From assembly GCA_002703245.1 (NCBI GenBank), contig NZTV01000025.1:1-37976 (forward strand): DNA of 37,976 bases, read 5' to 3'. The notes under the pieces are model-generated. The model was not told the origin of the DNA. It made no database searches and saw only the letters and a program-made list of their open reading frames with translations. Below, piece after piece: positions 15,955 to 24,393 of this stretch. The DNA is from Microbacterium sp. (GTDB lineage Bacteria; Actinomycetota; Actinomycetes; Actinomycetales; Microbacteriaceae). A program made the position numbers and the translations under genes. The stretch's first letter is position 1; the number at the start of each line of letters is the position of its first letter.

Positions 15955-17371
15955 CGGGCCGCCCCACCTCCACCAGTTCGGGGGTGTCGTACGCGCGGTA
16001 GCTGTCGAAGAAGGCGTCGGCGTCCTCGACGAACAGGGATCGGCTGACGGCGTCGCCGAGGCGCCTCGCGCCGGCACCGAGTCCAGAGTTCATGTTCCCG
16101 TTCAATCCCATCGACAGCCGCGCACCGTAGGTGAAATCGTAGACGCGCGAGACCCAGGCGTCGGCGGGATCGCGCGGGAGGAACTCGAACCCGGACCCGA
16201 GATAGGGGTACTCGGCCAGCGCGTCGTCCTTCCACTCGTCGGGCGCCTGGTAACGATCGCGCCAGCGCGCGATCCGCGGTGCGAGCTCGGCCAGCTCGGG
16301 CCGCACCTCGAGTTCGACCGAGGGTCCGGTGCCGGCGATGACATGGTCGAACCGGAACGTCCCGGTCGGGGTGCGGACCTCGATCTCGCCATCGACAAGG
16401 GCGACGGACTCCCAGGGCGACGAGACGTGCCAGGAGAACTGTGCGAACCGTGCACACCGGTCCCAGGTGTACTGCGGCACCGGCTGGTTCGTCTGCTGGA
16501 AGCGGGCCGTGAACCGCCACTTGTCATCGTCCGACAGGTCGGGGAAGTGTGCCCCGAACGCGTAGAACTCCATCCAACGGAACGGGTTGACCCGGGGGAT
16601 CTCGGCGCGTCGGTAGAAGAGGTCGACGCTGTGCGCCCCCGTCTCCAGCGCCTCGCCGGCGTAGTCGAAGGCCGAGGCGCCGCCACCGAGCACACCGATG
16701 CGCTTGCCGCGCAGGGTCTCGGTGTCCAGCGGGGCGCCGGTGTGGTCGTACCGGTCCTCGGGCAGGTTCTCGGCGATGATGCCGGGGACGCTCCACCGGC
16801 CGTTGCCGGCCATCCCCGTCGCGAGGATGACGCGGCGCGCCCACGTCCGTCCGATCTCCCCGTCCGGACCGACCGCCCGCACCTCCATGAGGTCGCCGTC
16901 GGGTCGGATGCCGGTCGCGCGCACCCCGTTGCGCACGGGCGCGGCGGTGACCCGGCGGAACCAGCCGAGATACTCCTGCCAGTGCTCCTTCGGGATGAAC
17001 CGCAGCTGCTCCCACGCCGTGTCCCCGTAGCGTGCGCGGTACCAGGCCTCGGGGGTCAGCGACGGCACCCCCTGGTCGGGTCCGGTCAGGTGCTTGGGGG
17101 TGCGCAACGTCCGCATCTTGGCGTAGGTGACCCACGGCCCCTCCCGCCCCTCCTCCGCCTCGTCCCACACCTCGACCTCGGTGACGGCGCGGCGTCGCAG
17201 GGCGAACGCGAGCGCGAGCCCGGCCTGACCCGCACCGATGATGAGCACGTCGAGCACGCGACGGTCGGGGGTCGACCGTGAACGCACCCACTCCGGGGTC
17301 GGGTAGGAGGTCAGCGCGATGTCGCGGGCCACCTCGGCTTCGAGGCGCCGCAGTCGATCGTCGGCGCTCAC
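15947..17371 (-). CDS. FAD/NAD(P)-binding oxidoreductase, flavin monooxygenase-like
   Basis: 474 residues. The first dinucleotide motif GAGQAG is at 46-51 (FAD) and a second, GGGASA, at 229-234 (NADPH), separated as in class B flavoprotein monooxygenases and N-hydroxylases. ATGMAGNGRWSVPG around residue 184 is the usual link. The fold is clear, but a textbook Baeyer-Villiger fingerprint is not seen, so hydroxylation, N-oxidation or ring oxidation are all possible. The start is GTG (17369-17371), giving a GTGA overlap with the MmgE/PrpD stop. Longer upstream frames are antisense-free artefacts of high GC and were not used. It would supply an oxidised intermediate for the downstream hydrolases. 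Confidence 0.82.
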   Translation of the reverse strand: MSADDRLRRLEAEVARDIALTSYPTPEWVRSRSTPDRRVLDVLIIGAGQAGLALAFALRRRAVTEVEVWDEAEEGREGPWVTYAKMRTLRTPKHLTGPDQGVPSLTPEAWYRARYGDTAWEQLRFIPKEHWQEYLGWFRRVTAAPVRNGVRATGIRPDGDLMEVRAVGPDGEIGRTWARRVILATGMAGNGRWSVPGIIAENLPEDRYDHTGAPLDTETLRGKRIGVLGGGASAFDYAGEALETGAHSVDLFYRRAEIPRVNPFRWMEFYAFGAHFPDLSDDDKWRFTARFQQTNQPVPQYTWDRCARFAQFSWHVSSPWESVALVDGEIEVRTPTGTFRFDHVIAGTGPSVELEVRPELAELAPRIARWRDRYQAPDEWKDDALAEYPYLGSGFEFLPRDPADAWVSRVYDFTYGARLSMGLNGNMNSGLGAGARRLGDAVSRSLFVEDADAFFDSYRAYDTPELVEVGRPDA

Positions 17372-18804
17372 CGCTGCAGCAGCGCGGTCAGGTCGCGCAC
17401 GTCCGCGACGCTCTGGATGTCGGCGACCATGTCGACGATCGCCTGCGCCCGTCCACGGTCCCACGACGCGAACTCGGCGCACTCGTGGAACTTCGCCGCG
17501 ACCTCCGAGTAGTCCATCGGATCGGCGGGGCTCCCCTTGCCGAAGGCGGCGCGTCCGGACACCGTGCGCCCGTCGGTCAGCTCGATGTCGATGATCGTGG
17601 TCATCTTCGCGTAGCCGTCCGCCTCCGCCTCCGGGTGCACACCGAACTCCACCTTGCCCAGCGCCTCCTGGACGTCGGGGCGCAGGACGACCTCGTCGGT
17701 GAACTCGTTGAGTCCGGCGCGGCGCTCCAGCAGCAGGATCGCCATGCAGAACTCCATCGAGAACTTGGCCTGCAGCTCGTTGACGGGACGGTGGTGGATG
17801 AGGGCGTTGGGCATGTTGTGGTTGGTCCCCACGCGCACACGGACCACGTCCTCCATGCGGATGTCGTGTGCGTGGATCAGGCGCAGCATCTCGGTCATGC
17901 CGGGGTGGGTGAGCGAGCCGGAGGGGTGGGGCTTGATCGACACCCCGGGGCTGTCGAAGGTCCACGGCGACCCCAGGGTGCCGCGGATGGCGCCCTCGTC
18001 GTACCCGCCACCGGCGGCTTGGAAGAACCCGCGCGGAGCCTCGAGGATCTCCGGGCTGGCACTCCAGCCGGCGCGGGCGAAGTCGGTGGCCACGACCCCC
18101 GACTCGGACGAGCGGCCGGCGTGGAACGGCTTGGTCATGGTGCCGAAGTTCTCGCGCAGGCCCGCCGACTGGCTGCCGGCGATCGACAGGGCGCGCTGGG
18201 TCTGCTCGACCGTGAGCCCCCGCAGGCGGCTCGCGGCGGCGGCGGACCCGAAGGTGCCGCAAGTCGCGGTCGCATGGAACCCGTGCTGGTAGTGGCGGGG
18301 CGAGATCGCCTCGGCGATCTTGCACTCCAGGTCGACACCGACCAGGTAGGCCATGAGCATGTCGGCGCCGGAGAGCCCGAGCTGCTCCGCCACGGCCAGC
18401 GCCGAGGGGAGCACCGGGGCGGTGGGGTGGGTGAGGAGGCCGTAGACGCGGTCCTCGGCGACGGCGAGCTGCGTGTCGTCGTAGTCGTCGGCGTGGATCG
18501 CGACACCGTTGGCGAACGCCGCGAACCGCGGCGCGGCGCGGAGCCCCGTGCCGATGACGGTGGTCTCGCCGCTCCCGGTGACGCCCGTGGCGGCGAGGTA
18601 GTCGTGCACGATCTCGCCGGATTCGGCGACCGACCCCGACAACGCCAATCCGAGTCCGTCGAGGATCGACGCGCGGGCGAGGTCGCCGACCCGCTCGGGC
18701 ACGCCGGAGGCCTCGGTGTCGAGCACGAAGCGGGCCGCTTCCCGCGTGAGGTCCACACCCTTGTCCGGGTCGATCGTCGGGGTGAAGGAAACAGGGGAGG
18801 TCAT
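17368..18804 (-). CDS. MmgE/PrpD family protein
   Basis: 478 residues. An N-terminal helical domain has ARASILDGLGLALSG, then ANGVAIHADDYDDTQ, the family landmark. The middle has HYQHGFHATATCGTFGSAAAASRL and GTMTKPFHAGRSSESGVVA, also diagnostic. Members include 2-methylcitrate dehydratase and cis-aconitate decarboxylase, but many catabolic clusters contain orphans of unknown reaction, likely dehydratases, isomerases or C-C lyases. ATG at 18804 overlaps the amidase stop (ATGA), and its own stop overlaps the next start (GTGA). Role here: rearranging or dehydrating a ring-opened acid, by inference. Confidence 0.88.
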   Translation of the reverse strand: MTSPVSFTPTIDPDKGVDLTREAARFVLDTEASGVPERVGDLARASILDGLGLALSGSVAESGEIVHDYLAATGVTGSGETTVIGTGLRAAPRFAAFANGVAIHADDYDDTQLAVAEDRVYGLLTHPTAPVLPSALAVAEQLGLSGADMLMAYLVGVDLECKIAEAISPRHYQHGFHATATCGTFGSAAAASRLRGLTVEQTQRALSIAGSQSAGLRENFGTMTKPFHAGRSSESGVVATDFARAGWSASPEILEAPRGFFQAAGGGYDEGAIRGTLGSPWTFDSPGVSIKPHPSGSLTHPGMTEMLRLIHAHDIRMEDVVRVRVGTNHNMPNALIHHRPVNELQAKFSMEFCMAILLLERRAGLNEFTDEVVLRPDVQEALGKVEFGVHPEAEADGYAKMTTIIDIELTDGRTVSGRAAFGKGSPADPMDYSEVAAKFHECAEFASWDRGRAQAIVDMVADIQSVADVRDLTALLQR

Positions 18805-20120
18805 GAGGTGGATCCTTGTCTGTCGGTGCGTGCGGAAAGGGGGAACGGGTCGCCCCGCAGGGCGGAGTCGATGGTGTGGGCGGCGGCGAGCAGGCGGCGG
18901 TCCTCGCCGTCGGCGCCGAGGAGTTGCAGTCCCAGCGGCAGCCCGTCGACCGAGAGGGCCGGTAGCGAGACCGCGGGGATCCCGAGGTAGCTCGCGGTCG
19001 CCGGCATGGTGCGGCTGCCGGTGCGCGCGTGGCCGACCGGCGCGGGCCCGGTCGTCGAGAGGGTCGCCACCACGTCGACGGCACCGGTGAGCCCGGCGTG
19101 GGTCTCGCGCAGTCGCCGGCGGAGCTCGTGCGCCTGGGCGATCTGCGCGTCGGTGAGCGAGGCGGCCCGTCTCACCAGCTCGATCAGACGCGGGTCCGTC
19201 TCGGGGTGCGGCGGTGTCAGGTGCGGGGAGATGTGGCGTGCGGCCTCGGCGGCGAACACGTCGAACATGTGCTCGGTCGACCCGGGGACGAGGCTCTGGA
19301 ACGCCGCGAGCGCGTCGACCGCCGCGCCGGTGAGCGGGCGCGCTCCGGCGTCGGCCAGTCGTCGACGCGCGAGTTCGAGCGCGTGCCACGCGGCCGGGCC
19401 GGCTTCGTCCCCGCCGTCGAGGACGACCCAACCGATCCGCAGCGCGGCGAGATCCGGCGGCGGCTCCGAGGCGGCGTCCCCGGTGAGCACGGCGTCGACC
19501 CGGTCGATGTCCTGCAAGGATGCGGCGATGAGACCGACGTCGTCGAGGGTCTCGGCGACCGGATGCACACCGCCCATCGGATAGCGCCCGTGGGTGGGTT
19601 TGAGCCCGTAGGCCCCGCAGTAAGAGGCGGGTCGGATCGTGGAGGCACCGGTCTGGGTGGCCAGCGCGACCGGCACGAATCCCGCCCCCACCGCGGCACC
19701 GGATCCGGCGGAGCTGCCGCCCGGGGTGCGCGCGAGGGCGTGCGGGTTCCGCGTGGGCGTGGTCGTGCCGCACGCGAAGGGCGTGCTCGTGGTCATGCCC
19801 GCCACGGTGGCGCCGGCGTCGACGAGACGCTGCACGACATCGGCGTTGCGGGCCGGGCGACGTCCGCGCGCACGGTCGGACCCCCACTCGGTGGGGTGGT
19901 CGGCGCTGTCGATGATCTCTTTGACGGCCACGGGCATCCCGGACAGTGCGCCGCCTCGGTCGTCCTCGACGGCCCGCAGGCGCGCGGTGTCGTGATGGGT
20001 GAACGCGCGCACCTCCGGCTCGTACCGGTCGATGCGCTCGGCGCTCTCCCGCGCATAGCGTGTCGCCCCGGTCGGCCCGGTCCACGGTCGCAGCACGGCG
20101 CGCTGGTGCGCGACGCTCAC
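18801..20120 (-). CDS. Amidase (amidase signature family), copy 1
   Basis: 439 residues. The Ser-cisSer-Lys triad is visible: K67 (VAVKEIID), Ser in GGSSAGS (134-140) and the nucleophile region TQTGAST (155-161, S160). The C-terminal PALSVDGLPLGLQLLG is standard. It hydrolyses a carboxamide to acid and ammonia. The start is GTG (20118-20120) with a GTGA overlap of the upstream deacetylase; extension to 20537 would enter that gene. A second, shorter amidase lies two genes upstream. The two share only the signature core, so they likely act on different amides. Confidence 0.88.
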   Translation of the reverse strand: MSVAHQRAVLRPWTGPTGATRYARESAERIDRYEPEVRAFTHHDTARLRAVEDDRGGALSGMPVAVKEIIDSADHPTEWGSDRARGRRPARNADVVQRLVDAGATVAGMTTSTPFACGTTTPTRNPHALARTPGGSSAGSGAAVGAGFVPVALATQTGASTIRPASYCGAYGLKPTHGRYPMGGVHPVAETLDDVGLIAASLQDIDRVDAVLTGDAASEPPPDLAALRIGWVVLDGGDEAGPAAWHALELARRRLADAGARPLTGAAVDALAAFQSLVPGSTEHMFDVFAAEAARHISPHLTPPHPETDPRLIELVRRAASLTDAQIAQAHELRRRLRETHAGLTGAVDVVATLSTTGPAPVGHARTGSRTMPATASYLGIPAVSLPALSVDGLPLGLQLLGADGEDRRLLAAAHTIDSALRGDPFPLSARTDRQGSTS

Positions 20121-20995
20121 GCCGGCACCTGTGCGCGGTACCACGCGGCCATCTCGGCGGATGTGACGGGGCGGCACTCCGGGGTCTGCATGATGAGGTC
20201 GACGATCCGCTCGAGCTCGGCGATGCGGTGCGGCACCCCGACGATGTGCGGATGCACTCCGATCGGCATGACCGCCGCGCCCCGGGGCGCCTCGGCACGT
20301 AGCCGCGTCAGGGTCCGTTCGACCCGGGCCAGCAGGGCGCCGTCGGGCTGGTGCTGCACCTGGTAGACGGTGACGTCGTTGTTCTCGACGGTGTACGGCA
20401 GTCCGAGCATGCGGCGGGGCCCGGCGTCGAGCCAGACCGGCCGGTCGTCGATCATCCAGTCGTGGGAGTACTCGATTCCGGCCTCCGCCTGCAGACGCAG
20501 CGTGTCGTCGGTCTGGTTCATGCCCGGGCTCAGCCACCCTCGTGGGCGGCGACCGAAGCGGGACGACAGCTGGTCGATCGCCTGCGCGATGGCCGCCCGT
20601 TCGTCGGGGACACCGTGCACGCTCTGCTGCCGCACCCCGTGGGCGAGCACCTCCCAGCCTTCACGCTCGATGAGGTCGGCGACAGCGGGGTACTCGGATA
20701 CGACGGCGGAGTTCACCGCCGCGGAGACCCGCCCCCCGAGGGGGGCCAGGGCCTGCGCGACGCGGTGCAGTCCGGCACGGAGCCCGTAGAGGACCCAGGA
20801 GTGGTTGGCGACGTCGGGAACCACCGTCATCCCGTGCGGCGGCGGCAGCACGGCGCGCGGCATCGGCGCATCGAGGCTCCAGTGCTCGACGTTGACGACG
20901 AAGGGCACGAGGATCGACGCCCCCTCCAGCGGCGCCAGGGCGGTGCCCGCTGCGGCCATCTCGAATGCCGCGGGGGCGCGGCGCGGGGCGGTCAC
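20117..20995 (-). CDS. Polysaccharide deacetylase family protein, divergent PuuE-like
   Basis: 292 residues. NodB-type barrel with FVVNVEHW (32-39), VLAHGVRQQSVHG (116-128), GWLSPGMNQTDDTLRL and VHPHIVG, a pattern like PuuE relatives but more divergent than the copy at 15049-15954. It probably cleaves a cyclic or linear C-N bond rather than a polysaccharide, because it has no signal peptide and lies between two amidase genes. The start is GTG (20993-20995), overlapping the amidase 2 stop (GTGA). Exact reaction unknown. Confidence 0.8.
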   Translation of the reverse strand: MTAPRRAPAAFEMAAAGTALAPLEGASILVPFVVNVEHWSLDAPMPRAVLPPPHGMTVVPDVANHSWVLYGLRAGLHRVAQALAPLGGRVSAAVNSAVVSEYPAVADLIEREGWEVLAHGVRQQSVHGVPDERAAIAQAIDQLSSRFGRRPRGWLSPGMNQTDDTLRLQAEAGIEYSHDWMIDDRPVWLDAGPRRMLGLPYTVENNDVTVYQVQHQPDGALLARVERTLTRLRAEAPRGAAVMPIGVHPHIVGVPHRIAELERIVDLIMQTPECRPVTSAEMAAWYRAQVPA

Positions 20996-22170
20996 GCCGC
21001 TCCCCGTCGTGTGGCCCATCGCAGCAGCACCTCGTCGTCGCCGGGCATCCCCAACAGCGACACCCCCACGGGGGCGCCGTCGACGATCCCGGTCGGGACC
21101 GACAGCTGCGGCATCGCGCACAGCGACGCCGGGACGACCAGGGGGAGGTTGCGTGTGCGGTAGTCCATGAGCTCGTCGAACGACGCGGTCCGCAGCGGCG
21201 CCGGGCCGACCGCGGTCGGAAGCACCAGCAGGGCGTCCTCCATGTGCTCCGCCAGCGCGTTCGCGAGCGCGTGGCGCGCCGCGTCGGCGGCGGCGACCTG
21301 CGCGTCGTCGACCTGCCCGGCGGCGAGGATGCGATCACGGATGCCCTCACCGAGCGGCGGGTCCTCGGTGAGCACCCACTCTCCGTTGCTCTCCCACAGC
21401 TGCCGGCTCATCAGCGGCCAGAACGTGTCCACGAGGTCGGCCGGGGTCACGCCCTCCGGACAAACCCGTCGGGTCTCGAGCTCGAGTCCCCACAGCCGCG
21501 ACCAGCGTGCCGCGGTGCGGTGCACGAGCGCCACGGTGTCGGGATCGGCGGGTGCGAGCAGGTCCTCCGCGACGATCAGACGCGTGATGTGCCGCGGTGC
21601 GGCCGACGTGTCCACGAGCGCCTCCAGCGCCGCCGCGATCACGTCGGTGCGGCGTGCGAGCAGGGAGACGGTGTCGAAGCCGGGCGCCATCGGACGCACT
21701 CCCTCCAACGGGATACGGCCGTGCGTGGTACGCAGACCGAACAGTCCGCAGAACGATGCGGGGGTGCGTACCGACCCGCCGGTGTCGGTGCCCAGTCCGA
21801 GCGCGGCGTCTCCGGCGGCGACCGCCGATGCCGCTCCGCTGGAGGACCCCCCGGGAACGCGGTCCAGCGCCGCGGGGTTCCACGGGGTCCCGAAGTGGGA
21901 GTTGACCCCGAACATCCCCGCGGCCAGTTCGTCGGTGGCGGTCTTGCCCATCACCGTCGCACCCGCCGACAGGAGCCGGGAGACGGCGACGGCGTGCGAA
22001 CGGGCCGGTGAGCCCTCGAAGGTCAACGCGGGGTTGCCGGCGCCGGTGACTCGGCCGGCGACGTCGTAGAGGTCTTTCACGGCCACGGTGACACCCCGCA
22101 GGGGACCGTCGTCGACTTCGGTGAGCGTGAACTGCCCGCCGGGGCTGAAGTAGGAGCCGTCATGGATCAT
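20992..22170 (-). CDS. Amidase (amidase signature family), copy 2
   Basis: 392 residues, shorter than typical (450-500), mainly through a short N-terminus and compact C-terminal part. Catalytic elements are complete: K32 (VAVKDLYD), GGSSSGAASAVAAG (107-120) with the cis-serine, and DTGGSVRTP with nucleophile S133. The C-terminal PTGIVDGAPVGVSLLG fits the family. ATG at 22170 overlaps the regulator stop (ATGA). It resembles the allophanate/AtzF- and GatA-like group by signature only; substrate not predictable. Confidence 0.87.
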   Translation of the reverse strand: MIHDGSYFSPGGQFTLTEVDDGPLRGVTVAVKDLYDVAGRVTGAGNPALTFEGSPARSHAVAVSRLLSAGATVMGKTATDELAAGMFGVNSHFGTPWNPAALDRVPGGSSSGAASAVAAGDAALGLGTDTGGSVRTPASFCGLFGLRTTHGRIPLEGVRPMAPGFDTVSLLARRTDVIAAALEALVDTSAAPRHITRLIVAEDLLAPADPDTVALVHRTAARWSRLWGLELETRRVCPEGVTPADLVDTFWPLMSRQLWESNGEWVLTEDPPLGEGIRDRILAAGQVDDAQVAAADAARHALANALAEHMEDALLVLPTAVGPAPLRTASFDELMDYRTRNLPLVVPASLCAMPQLSVPTGIVDGAPVGVSLLGMPGDDEVLLRWATRRGAA

Positions 22171-22823
22171 CGTCCGACCGTGCTCTCCCTCAGGTGCCGG
22201 CGGAGACCGCCGACGATGTGGTCGGCGGCCCGGCGGCGGGCCGCTTCGGCGTCCCCGTCGATGACCGCCGCCGCGATCGCCTCGTGCTCCTCGAGCGACG
22301 ACGCGACGTTCTCGCTCACCGTCAACGCACGGGCGCGGAACAGGCTGATCTCCCGGGAGATCGCCTCGTACTGTCGCAGCAGGCGCGGATTGCCCGAGGC
22401 GGTCAGCAGCGCGCGGTGGAAAGCGCGGTTGAGCTCGTAGTACGCCTCGGAGTCGTCGCGCTCGAAGGCCGCGCGCATCGAAGCCAGCAGATCGCGCAGC
22501 TCGATCTCGACGGTGGCCTGCCGCCGGGTGGCCGCGAGCTGGCAGGCCAGCCCGAACAGGGCGGAGCGCACCTCGTAGAGGTGGCGGGCGTCATCCTCGC
22601 TCACGGTGCGCACGAACGCACCCCGGTTCGGATACTGCACCACCAGTCCGTCGCGGGCGAGGGCGGTGATCGCCTCCCGCACAGGGCCGCGGCTGACCCC
22701 GAGCCGCTCGGCGAGCTGGACCTCTGCCATGCGGTCACCCGGTGCGAGTTCACCCGAGGTGATGAGCCGCTCCAGCTGGTGACGCACGATCGCGGGGCGC
22801 CCGACGGCCACGGTGTCAGTCAC
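22167..22823 (-). CDS. GntR family transcriptional regulator, FCD subfamily, second copy
   Basis: 218 residues. The winged helix is at about 8-75 with VSRGPVREAITALARDGLV. The FCD domain has N132 and H136 (ELNRAFH), H180 (EEHEAI) and H202 (ADHIVGG) as probable metal-site residues. The start is GTG (22821-22823), overlapping the hydroxylase end by eight bases; an in-frame extension to 22868 lies inside that gene. As second gene of operon B it likely autoregulates it through the palindromes at 24263-24276 and 24374-24387. The inducer is probably a pathway acid. Confidence 0.88.
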   Translation of the reverse strand: MTDTVAVGRPAIVRHQLERLITSGELAPGDRMAEVQLAERLGVSRGPVREAITALARDGLVVQYPNRGAFVRTVSEDDARHLYEVRSALFGLACQLAATRRQATVEIELRDLLASMRAAFERDDSEAYYELNRAFHRALLTASGNPRLLRQYEAISREISLFRARALTVSENVASSLEEHEAIAAAVIDGDAEAARRRAADHIVGGLRRHLRESTVGR

Positions 22824-24249
22824 GGGCCTCGTCCTCGAGGTCGTAGCCGGCCAGGAAGGCCCGCACATCGGACTCGGCCCGCGCGAACGGATAGTTGCGG
22901 TGCGCGTAGTTCTTCACCACGGCGGGGGATCCGGAGTAGAACCGCTCGTATTGCACGTGCCGGCCGGCGAACTCCGTCCCGACCGCATCCCAGACGAGCT
23001 TGAACAGCTTCACCCGCTCGTCGAGGCCGTTCTCCCCCGACCCCATCAGGCGCTGCATCGACGCCCGCTCGGTGGGATCGCGCAGGTCCGCGACCGAGGC
23101 GGGGAGCTGGATCACACCGCCACCGACCAGTTCACCGAGCAGCTTGATCGCGCGGGGGTAGACGTCGGTCTGCATCCCGAGTGCGGCGTAGAGGAACTGG
23201 CCGTCGGGGCGCACGACGCCGACATCGTCGACTTTCGCCCGGGCGTACGCCGATTCGACGAAGGCCTCGATCGTGGTCGCGATCATCGAGATGTCGGCCA
23301 CGGCGTTGCGCACCGATTCGGACTTCTCGCGCCCGTTCGCCTTGGCGGCGAGCGAGGCGAGCCCGGTGATGAACCGGAGCTTGGCCGACAGTCGGATGAT
23401 CGCCTGGATGTTGCCGAGCTGGTGCGCGGCGGTGTCGAAGAACTGCGCCTGCAGTCCGGCGCGGTCTCCGACCAGGAACACGCGCTCCCACGGGATGACG
23501 ACCTGGTCGAAGGTCACCATCGCGTCGGATTCGTCGAACCGCGCGGCGAGGGGATAGTCGAAGGGCGAGCCGAAGGTGGCGTAGGGCCGCCGCGAGATCA
23601 GGCGAAGACCCGGGGCGTTCAACGGCACCACGAAGGACAGCGCGCGGCGTTCCTCCCCCGGTGCGAGCGGACGCACGCACGTGACGAACAGCTCGTCCGC
23701 GACCGCACCCCCACTGGCGAGCATCTGGGCACCGTCGACGACGATTCCCTCGGGGCCCTCGTCGACGACCTCCACGGGCCGCACGTGGGACGTGGGGTCG
23801 GCGGGGTTGGCCTGCGGAGGGACGATGGCGTTGGTGATCCACAGGGAGCGCGACGCGGCGTACTCGTGGAATTCCACCACCTTGCCGCTGTGCGGGCGCT
23901 CGGTGTCGTGGAACAGCTCGGGCTTGCTCGCGAACCCGGCGAGGAGACCCGACACGTGGTCGGCTCCGCGTCCGATGAAACCGTGGGTCGCCTCCGACCA
24001 CTCCTCGAGCGCGGCTCGTCGGGCGTCGCTTACCTCGGACGTGCGGGGGATCGCGTAGATCAGGTGGCGACCGGTCTCCGGGTCGAGTAGTCGACTCTCG
24101 GAGCGCAGCGCCTGGTCGTAGAGCGCGGCGGTCGTCTGCGCGACCCCGGTGAAGGCCGGGTCGACCGCCACGTTCTCGACCCGTCGACCGTCGACCCGGA
24201 TGTCGCGTCCGTCCGAGAGCGCGTCGAGGTATTCCTGACCGGTGCGCAT
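22816..24249 (-). CDS. 4-hydroxyphenylacetate 3-monooxygenase (HpaB)-family flavin-dependent hydroxylase
   Basis: 477 residues, first gene of operon B. The N-terminus RTGQEYLDALSDGRDIRVDG is the HpaB/PvcC hallmark; GRGADHVSGLLAGF (93-106) and VIPWERVFLVGD are further family segments. Such oxygenases use reduced FAD and O2 to hydroxylate phenols or N-heterocycles; the acyl-CoA-dehydrogenase-like fold also includes 4-hydroxybutyryl-CoA dehydratase. The ATG (24247-24249) has AGAGG at the right distance; a GTG two codons upstream is too close to it. No HpaC-type flavin reductase gene is in the window, so reduced flavin must come from elsewhere or the reaction differs. Confidence 0.87.
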   Translation of the reverse strand: MRTGQEYLDALSDGRDIRVDGRRVENVAVDPAFTGVAQTTAALYDQALRSESRLLDPETGRHLIYAIPRTSEVSDARRAALEEWSEATHGFIGRGADHVSGLLAGFASKPELFHDTERPHSGKVVEFHEYAASRSLWITNAIVPPQANPADPTSHVRPVEVVDEGPEGIVVDGAQMLASGGAVADELFVTCVRPLAPGEERRALSFVVPLNAPGLRLISRRPYATFGSPFDYPLAARFDESDAMVTFDQVVIPWERVFLVGDRAGLQAQFFDTAAHQLGNIQAIIRLSAKLRFITGLASLAAKANGREKSESVRNAVADISMIATTIEAFVESAYARAKVDDVGVVRPDGQFLYAALGMQTDVYPRAIKLLGELVGGGVIQLPASVADLRDPTERASMQRLMGSGENGLDERVKLFKLVWDAVGTEFAGRHVQYERFYSGSPAVVKNYAHRNYPFARAESDVRAFLAGYDLEDEARD

Positions 24250-24262
24250 TGCCACCTCTTTC

Positions 24263-24276
24263 GATTGTTGACAATC
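24263..24276. promoter_or_regulatory. Palindromic operator O1 before operon B
   Basis: gattgttgacaatc: GATTGT and ACAATC are perfect inverted complements around TG. It lies 14 bases upstream of the HpaB-like ATG, next to the ribosome site. The core ATTGTnGACAAT-type pattern is typical of FCD/GntR operators. The regulator encoded by the second gene of the operon is the likely binder. Confidence 0.65.
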
Positions 24277-24373
24277 TGAGCGTAGGGAGGCCGTGTTTCC
24301 CCGGTGTTACGGAGGGGTATCGCCCTGCAACACGGGCTTCGCCGCGAATCCTGACGAAGAGCGCCCGGCGTCG

Positions 24374-24387
24374 TTTGTCGACAATCC
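24374..24387. promoter_or_regulatory. Palindromic operator O2 before operon B
   Basis: tttgtcgacaatcc contains the perfect 10-base palindrome TTGTCGACAA (24375-24384). It is of the same type as O1, with centres about 110 bases apart. It lies just past the stop of the decarboxylase-like gene of operon D. Between O1 and O2 is the probable operon B promoter; no strong -35/-10 pair stands out. Arms ccgtgtt (24291-24297) and aacacgg (24329-24335) could pair but lack a U-tract. Confidence 0.6.
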
Positions 24388-24393
24388 GTGAGC

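Noticed and set aside
24291..24335. Seven-base inverted repeat as a terminator for operon D
   Set aside because: The loop is 31 bases long and there is no U-tract; it may be chance in a GC-rich gap.
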